Below, piece by piece: positions 32,257 to 36,603 of a DNA stretch of 36,603 nt; within the stretch, counting starts at the first letter, position 1; the number at the start of each line of letters is the position of its first letter. The stretch covers positions 1-36,603 of the forward strand of contig JADLGB010000267.1 in the NCBI GenBank assembly GCA_020849535.1. Direction: 5' to 3'. Position numbers and translations under genes: made by a program. The notes below the pieces were generated by a model. It saw nothing but the letters and a program-made list of their open reading frames with translations. It was not told where the DNA came from and made no database searches. Source of the DNA: Candidatus Hydrogenedentota bacterium. Its GTDB lineage: Bacteria; Hydrogenedentota; Hydrogenedentia; Hydrogenedentales; SLHB01.

Positions 32257-33699
32257 CTACCCCTGATCCCGCAAAAGCCCCTTCACGGTTTCCACCATGG
32301 CAACTCGCGGCACGGTGACTTGCCCCGCTTTGCCAGCCTGACGGTAAGCCTCTCGGTCCCCGATGCCGGCTCGTTCCCGCTTGCCGGCAAGCAGATCCTT
32401 GACGGACACGACTCCTGCTGCGAGTTCGTCGCCCCCCACAATCACCGCGACGGGGATTTCGTAGTGGTCCGCATGCGAGAGCTGGACTTTCATGCTGCGC
32501 TTTGCACCGAAGTAGGCCTCGGCGCGAATGCCCCCGGCACGCAACTCGGCTGCGATGCGCAGGGATTCAGCATCGGGCACGCCACCCAGACTGACCACCA
32601 GGGCTTGAACGGAGGTCTTCGCGGTCGACACGGCCCCCAAATGGGCGAGTGCGGCCAACAGCCGGTCCAGTCCCACGGACATCCCGGTGCTGGGAATTGC
32701 CCGCTCCATGAAGCGCGAAACCAGGCCATCGTAGCGTCCGCCACCCATCACAGAGCCAAATTCCGGGGCGCTCCGGATCACGGTCTCGAACACGGGCCCC
32801 GTGTAGTAGTCGAGCCCGCGCGCGAGACTGGGATCGAAGACCGCGTGATCTTCGCTCACGCCAAGCGCCGCGAGCGCGTCCGCGAGCACTTGCATCTCGT
32901 TGACGGCAGCCGCGGTCTCCTCGGTGTGGGGCAAGGCGCCGGTCAAACGCGCGACAACTTCGGCGCGCGTGCCACCCTTCAAACCGACGAACGTGACGAC
33001 CTTGTCGATCACCGCTTCGTCCAGGCCTACACCGGGAATCGGGTCGCCGCTGTCGTCGATACGGCCCGGACCCAGTTCGAGGCGCACGTTGGCCATTCCC
33101 ACTTTGTTGAGCTTGTCGATGACACGCAGCACGTGCTTCTGGCGCGCCAAGTCATCAATGCCGCAGGCGAGCAAGAGCGCGTCGATGATCTTCCGGTTGT
33201 TGATCACGACCGCATAGTCCGAAACGCCGAGCGCATCCATCACCTCGGACATGATCGCGATGATCTCCGCATCCACCGCCACGGAGTCAGAGCCCGCCGC
33301 GTCCACATCGAATTGAGTGAACTGGCGGAAGCGCCCCGGACCGGGCTTGTCGGCGCGCCACACGGATCCCATCGCATAGCGGCGGAACGGGGCCTTGAGC
33401 TTGTCGGGGTATTGCGCGAGCAGCCGCGCGAACGGCACGGTCAGATCGAAGCGTAGCGCGATAGGTTCGCCTTCCGGGCTTTCAAGGCGGAACAGCTCCT
33501 TATTGGTTTCCTCGCCACCCGTGCCCAGGAGCACGTCCAAGTGCTCGAGCGCCGGCGTTTCGAGAGGCGAGAAACCGTACTTCTGAAAGATCGACTCGAT
33601 GGTGGCGATCACCGCCTTGCGCGGAATGAGATCCTCGGGGAGCAGATCCTGGAATCCCTTGAGCGTCCTGGGCTCGACCAACTGCTTTGTATCAGACAT
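32257..33699 (-). CDS. hisS: Histidyl-tRNA synthetase
   Basis: A 480-residue class II synthetase that charges tRNA-His. Motif 2 region is RRYAMGSVWRADKPGPGRFR followed by QFTQFDVDAAGSDS. The histidine-binding signature is ARGLDYYTGPVFE, motif 3 lies near GMSVGLDRLLAAL, and GGGRYDGLVSRF is typical. The C-terminal anticodon domain starts about residue 390 (VQALVVSLG). The length fits the longer bacterial/archaeal HisS forms; the segment around the anticodon domain looks complete. The ATG has AGGA a few bases upstream and begins 11 nt after the isomerase-like gene, so the two are probably co-transcribed. Confidence 0.95.
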   Translation of the reverse strand: MSDTKQLVEPRTLKGFQDLLPEDLIPRKAVIATIESIFQKYGFSPLETPALEHLDVLLGTGGEETNKELFRLESPEGEPIALRFDLTVPFARLLAQYPDKLKAPFRRYAMGSVWRADKPGPGRFRQFTQFDVDAAGSDSVAVDAEIIAIMSEVMDALGVSDYAVVINNRKIIDALLLACGIDDLARQKHVLRVIDKLNKVGMANVRLELGPGRIDDSGDPIPGVGLDEAVIDKVVTFVGLKGGTRAEVVARLTGALPHTEETAAAVNEMQVLADALAALGVSEDHAVFDPSLARGLDYYTGPVFETVIRSAPEFGSVMGGGRYDGLVSRFMERAIPSTGMSVGLDRLLAALAHLGAVSTAKTSVQALVVSLGGVPDAESLRIAAELRAGGIRAEAYFGAKRSMKVQLSHADHYEIPVAVIVGGDELAAGVVSVKDLLAGKRERAGIGDREAYRQAGKAGQVTVPRVAMVETVKGLLRDQG

Positions 33700-33710
33700 C
33701 AGATCCTCTC

Positions 33711-34547
33711 TCAAACAAAACCTTGCATGACGCGCTTCATGGACTCACCCGCACGGCGGGCGGCCTCTTCGGGCGCGAGCGCTCTCAGTGCATCGTCAAA
33801 AGTCTCCACCGCCACCGGACCGCTGTAACCGATGTGCTGTAAAGCGCCCAGAAACCCTTTCAAGTCGATTACCCCTTCGCCGGGCAACATGCGTTTCATA
33901 TCCTGAAGTTCGTCGATGGGTCCCGGATACGCATCGTTGATGTGGACGTGCACGATCTGCGCGGCGGACAAGTGGTGAATATCGTCCACGGTCGCGTGGG
34001 AGGTGTACCAGTGATAGCTGTCCAGCAGCAGGCCGCCGGTCTGCCCATCGATCTCGGCGCACAGGTCCAGCATGCCCGGCATGTTGTATACAAACGGCAC
34101 GCCCGTGGCGCGTGATGTCTTCGGGCCGACGAACTCGAGGCCGAGCTTCAAACCATGATCCGCCAGAATCGCCGCGACACGCTTCAGCCGCGTGACGTGC
34201 ATCCGGCGAAACGCTGCCGCGTCCGCGGGCGCTACGGGCATGATCCACGTGGCCATGCCGCGTGTACCCAAGGCCTTCATGACTCCGCCGATTGCCGGGA
34301 GGGCCTTCAGATCGGCTTCGAAAGCGTCGTCCCCCTCCCGGAAGTTCACCGGAAGGCCGCCGTGGGCAATCACGCACCCTTCGGCCTCGCAGAAGCCCTT
34401 CACATGGTCCAGCGACGTGGCGCTGACCCAAGCGGCCCAAAAATCCGCGCCGTGGTCGGCGCCTGCAAACCCAGCCTTGGCCGCCAAACGGATATACGCC
34501 TCCGGCTCTGGAACGTTAGCCGTAGCAGGATTCAGACACGAAATCAT
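33711..34547 (-). CDS. Sugar phosphate isomerase/epimerase-like TIM barrel protein
   Basis: A 278-residue protein of the xylose-isomerase-like (AP-endonuclease 2 fold) family, which uses a metal to interconvert sugars or keto acids. Likely metal ligands are Glu in LKLGLEFVGPK, Asp-x-x-His in LLLDSYHWYTS, His in IVHVHINDAYPG and Glu in GPVAVETFDDAL. GEGVIDLKGFLGAL precedes the last strand, as usual in the family. The start is ATG 34547, with AGGAG 8 nt upstream and a clean barrel start (SCLNPAT); a longer in-frame start lies in the promoter region. Upstream is a promoter with a LacI-operator-like site; hisS follows. The substrate is unknown (hydroxypyruvate or tagatose isomerase are options). 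Confidence 0.85.
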   Translation of the reverse strand: MISCLNPATANVPEPEAYIRLAAKAGFAGADHGADFWAAWVSATSLDHVKGFCEAEGCVIAHGGLPVNFREGDDAFEADLKALPAIGGVMKALGTRGMATWIMPVAPADAAAFRRMHVTRLKRVAAILADHGLKLGLEFVGPKTSRATGVPFVYNMPGMLDLCAEIDGQTGGLLLDSYHWYTSHATVDDIHHLSAAQIVHVHINDAYPGPIDELQDMKRMLPGEGVIDLKGFLGALQHIGYSGPVAVETFDDALRALAPEEAARRAGESMKRVMQGFV

Positions 34548-34583
34548 GGCCAGACTCCTCCACACAAGAACGGATATAACACG

Positions 34584-34597
34584 TGGAAAGCGCTTAG
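34584..34597 (-). promoter_or_regulatory. Candidate LacI-family operator
   Basis: tggaaagcgcttag contains the perfect palindrome AAGCGCTT with the central CG typical of LacI/CcpA-type operators. It directly overlaps the -10 box of the promoter. No LacI-family gene is in this window, so the regulator would act from elsewhere. Confidence 0.35.
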
Positions 34598-34625
34598 TAT
34601 ACCGCGCCTTATGCACAGAGGCCAA
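34596..34625 (-). promoter_or_regulatory. Promoter of the isomerase-hisS unit
   Basis: Minus strand: -35 TTGGCC (34620-34625), 18-bp spacer, -10 TATACT (34596-34601), about 50 nt upstream of the ATG at 34547. Confidence 0.55.
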
Positions 34626-34679
34626 TTCGTCGACGGGGGGAGTGATTGGGGCGCCAGACCCGGAGCAGCCGCTTTGAGA

Positions 34680-36603
34680 TCAATACTCTCCGGCTAAACC
34701 AAACGTTCCGATACCCGGATCCGTGTCAACCGGAATCGGATCGATTGGCGTATACGGCATCGGCGGGGGTGGGCCGACCAGTGCAACCGCCTCCGCGCAC
34801 GCGGCGTCGAGGCCCTGCGCGCGATGGTAAATATTGGAGAAGTCCGAGCCAACGGCTTTCAATGTGAGTGCCTCCCCGTCCGCCGACAGGACGCATTCAG
34901 AGTAAATCAGTCCGGCCGTATCGGAGAGTTGCCAGAGGATCCCGCCGGAGACCTTGAAATGGCCTGATTCCTCAAAAGGTATCGAATTGATGGTATACGA
35001 GTAACGTTCGTAGCTGCCGTCGCGCCCAAAATGCTCGATGCCGTAAATGGCATTCCCGTTAGGCAGTCTGTTTGCGCTCACCCACGTGCCGGTTATGAAG
35101 GACCGGACTTCGAGGTCTTCTGGAGTGACCCCCACCGTCTGCCAAGGCTCTGGGTTGAGGTGGGCCGAGTCGTCAGGACACGAAAACCGGTAGGCGTCTC
35201 CCTCTTCCAGCGTGATTTCCTGATAGAAGAGGTGAGAGTCCGCGGGAACCACGGTCACCGGCTCGCCATTCGGGTCGATTCCGATTTGGACCATTCCCGG
35301 CTTTGCATCAACCTTGAGTGTGTAACGACCCGGAGGGAGGTTTCCGATCTGGACGCGGCCCGCGTCTCCGGGCACAACTACGCGCTGATACGAGTCATCC
35401 TCAGGCGAGAAGTAATCCCAGGTCTCCGCGTCCGAGCGCAGCAAGGTGACATAGCCGTCTCGCAGGGGCCGTTCCCAGGCATCGAACAAGACGCCCTCGA
35501 CCGAGCATGGGGGCTGCAGCTCGAAATTGACGACGGGCTCTCCGCGCCAGATGGCCCGTGCGAAGGCGTAGCCCTCCTTGCACACGGCAATATCGCCAGA
35601 GGTCATGCCCAAGTTGTCAAAACGCACCGTACCGTCTTCAGCGGTTTCACGATCAACCGACCTGGCCCCAGTCAGGCGGCCATCAATCCAGTCGCGGTGT
35701 TGCCGTTGGCTGATCGGATCAAGCAAGGTCACATGCGCGCCCGGCACGGTGTTGCCCCATATGTCGAGCACGCGCACCATAAGTTGCGCCGGTGCGGGTA
35801 GCCGGAACAGCAGCGGCGGAATCCCGCCGGGGCGATCGAGAGGCTGCACCAAGACGGTGTCCTGTATTGCTTCGCCGTATCCATCCGCCACCACCGAAAC
35901 CCGCACGTACTTCCCGGGCTCCAGTTCGCGCGTCGTGAGCGTGAAGGCGCCATCATCGGAGGTGAACGCGAAGCCCTTGTCCCAGGAGTTGATCTCGAGC
36001 GTGGAGGCGAACCCGGAGGCGTACGCATCGGTCCGGGGACGCTGCAACAGCACGTGAAAACTGCGTACAGGCTGGCCGGACTCGCTGGTCACAATGCCGG
36101 ACACCGCACCAAGGTAAGCTGTCTCCGGCCAGTCCCGTGGTGTGACGTCGCCATTTGCGGGAGCGGCCTTCAGCACATAGGTCAGCGCGGGCGTCTCGCC
36201 GCCCTCACGAACGCGGCACGTCAAACTCTGGCATACGCCCGCCTGCTTCCACGCCGGATAGGGGTCGCCACAAGCCGCATGGTAGACCGGTATACGCGCG
36301 TGGAGGGTCACCTCCTTGCCAAACTCCAGGCCATCGTATTCGAAGCGCCCCTGCTCGTCGCACATCTCGAACAGGCCGTTGCCCGCCCCCCAATGCGACA
36401 TGGGCTTCTCGATCCACGCGTAGGCGATCGGGCGGCCGTCCTCCGTGACCACACGCCCCGTCACTTTGCCTGCCCGCGAGAGGCCGATATCGAGTTCGCT
36501 CTGCGGCCGCGACAACGTGCAGTACTGCACGTAGCGCCGTTCGCGGCCGGGCGCGGCAGCCCACAGGCAGTGGGCACCCGGAGTGACGCCTTCAATCGAG
36601 TAC
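34680..36603 (-). CDS. Large protein with carboxypeptidase-regulatory-like repeats (N-terminus beyond window)
   Basis: At least 640 residues; the frame stays open to the window edge (YSIEGVTPGAHCLWAAAPG at the edge), so the start is missing. Several beta-sandwich units of the carboxypeptidase-regulatory type are visible by their repeated pattern: KVTGRVVTEDGRPIAYAWI, then FEYDGLEFGKEVTLHARI; AVSGIVTSESGQPVRSFHVL with AFTLTTRELEPGKYVRV; and SVEGVLFDAWERPLRDGYV with VQIGNLPPGRYTLKV. Near the C-terminus a different small domain reads ITGTWVSANRLPNGNAIYG and YERYSYTINSIPFEESGHFK, like a lipocalin-type 'does the value exceed' fold. The last residues are Pro-rich (VGPPPPMPYTPIDPIP). Probably secreted or cell-surface; the function is unknown. 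Confidence 0.8.
   Translation of the reverse strand, partial: YSIEGVTPGAHCLWAAAPGRERRYVQYCTLSRPQSELDIGLSRAGKVTGRVVTEDGRPIAYAWIEKPMSHWGAGNGLFEMCDEQGRFEYDGLEFGKEVTLHARIPVYHAACGDPYPAWKQAGVCQSLTCRVREGGETPALTYVLKAAPANGDVTPRDWPETAYLGAVSGIVTSESGQPVRSFHVLLQRPRTDAYASGFASTLEINSWDKGFAFTSDDGAFTLTTRELEPGKYVRVSVVADGYGEAIQDTVLVQPLDRPGGIPPLLFRLPAPAQLMVRVLDIWGNTVPGAHVTLLDPISQRQHRDWIDGRLTGARSVDRETAEDGTVRFDNLGMTSGDIAVCKEGYAFARAIWRGEPVVNFELQPPCSVEGVLFDAWERPLRDGYVTLLRSDAETWDYFSPEDDSYQRVVVPGDAGRVQIGNLPPGRYTLKVDAKPGMVQIGIDPNGEPVTVVPADSHLFYQEITLEEGDAYRFSCPDDSAHLNPEPWQTVGVTPEDLEVRSFITGTWVSANRLPNGNAIYGIEHFGRDGSYERYSYTINSIPFEESGHFKVSGGILWQLSDTAGLIYSECVLSADGEALTLKAVGSDFSNIYHRAQGLDAACAEAVALVGPPPPMPYTPIDPIPVDTDPGIGTFGLAGEY

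Overview
This 36.6 kb, GC-rich window looks like bacterial chromosome from a diderm (two-membraned), flagellated or formerly flagellated organism. It encodes part of a lipopolysaccharide-export (Lpt) system and a flagellar type III export core. Other traits are large secreted proteins with sugar-binding, cohesin-like and carboxypeptidase-regulatory domains, an ECF sigma/anti-sigma pair, PmoA-like and enolase-superfamily sugar-type enzymes, and gene-free gaps full of palindromic repeats. Together these suggest an uncultured lineage of the Hydrogenedentota/Planctomycetota/Verrucomicrobiota sort. That placement is inference; no 16S gene is present.

Layout. 1-1.07 kb: IS4-type transposase broken by a one-base deletion. 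1.65-1.83 kb: tRNA-Ala(GGC) with promoter and terminator, minus strand. 2.2-4.05 kb: secreted metallophosphoesterase. 4.2-9.1 kb, minus: a GntR(YtrA-type) regulator, ABC ATPase and very large permease, with a near-consensus promoter overlapping a candidate operator. 9.2-9.9 kb: small secreted discoidin-like protein. 10.2-11.95 kb, minus: ECF sigma factor, zinc-finger anti-sigma factor and membrane protein. 12.1-14.2 kb, minus: ClC-type chloride protein with CBS and RCK_C domains. 14.3-17.3 kb, minus: Tat-exported enolase-superfamily enzyme, PmoA-like protein and metallo-beta-lactamase-fold hydrolase. 17.4-18.2 kb: gene-free repeat block. 18.3-20.0 kb: secreted cohesin/Fn3-like protein. 20.06-26.75 kb, plus: promoter and fliQ-fliR-flhB-flhA-flhF-flhG. 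27.0-32.1 kb, minus: nadC-birA-coaX-lptC-lptA(triple)-lptB. 32.3-34.5 kb, minus: sugar isomerase-like gene and hisS. 34.7 kb to the end, minus: large carboxypeptidase-regulatory-domain protein, cut by the window edge.

How the genes work together. The fliQ-flhG block encodes most of the flagellar export gate (FliQ, FliR, FlhB, FlhA) plus the two GTPase/ATPase proteins that set flagellum position and number. fliP and fliO are not here. The nadC-to-lptB block joins cofactor genes (NAD, biotin, CoA) by overlapping stop/start codons to the LPS bridge genes. Its LptA-like protein contains three tandem OstA/LptA-type units in one chain, which could form a pre-assembled section of the trans-periplasmic bridge. 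This is the most interesting candidate system in the window.

Other oddities are an NPVR instead of NPTH cleavage motif in FlhB, a DTAGG instead of DTAGR G3 motif in FlhF, and a permease fused to about 480 extracytoplasmic residues. Almost every sizeable intergenic gap holds palindromic repeat elements; one 26-nt repeat unit occurs three times in this window.
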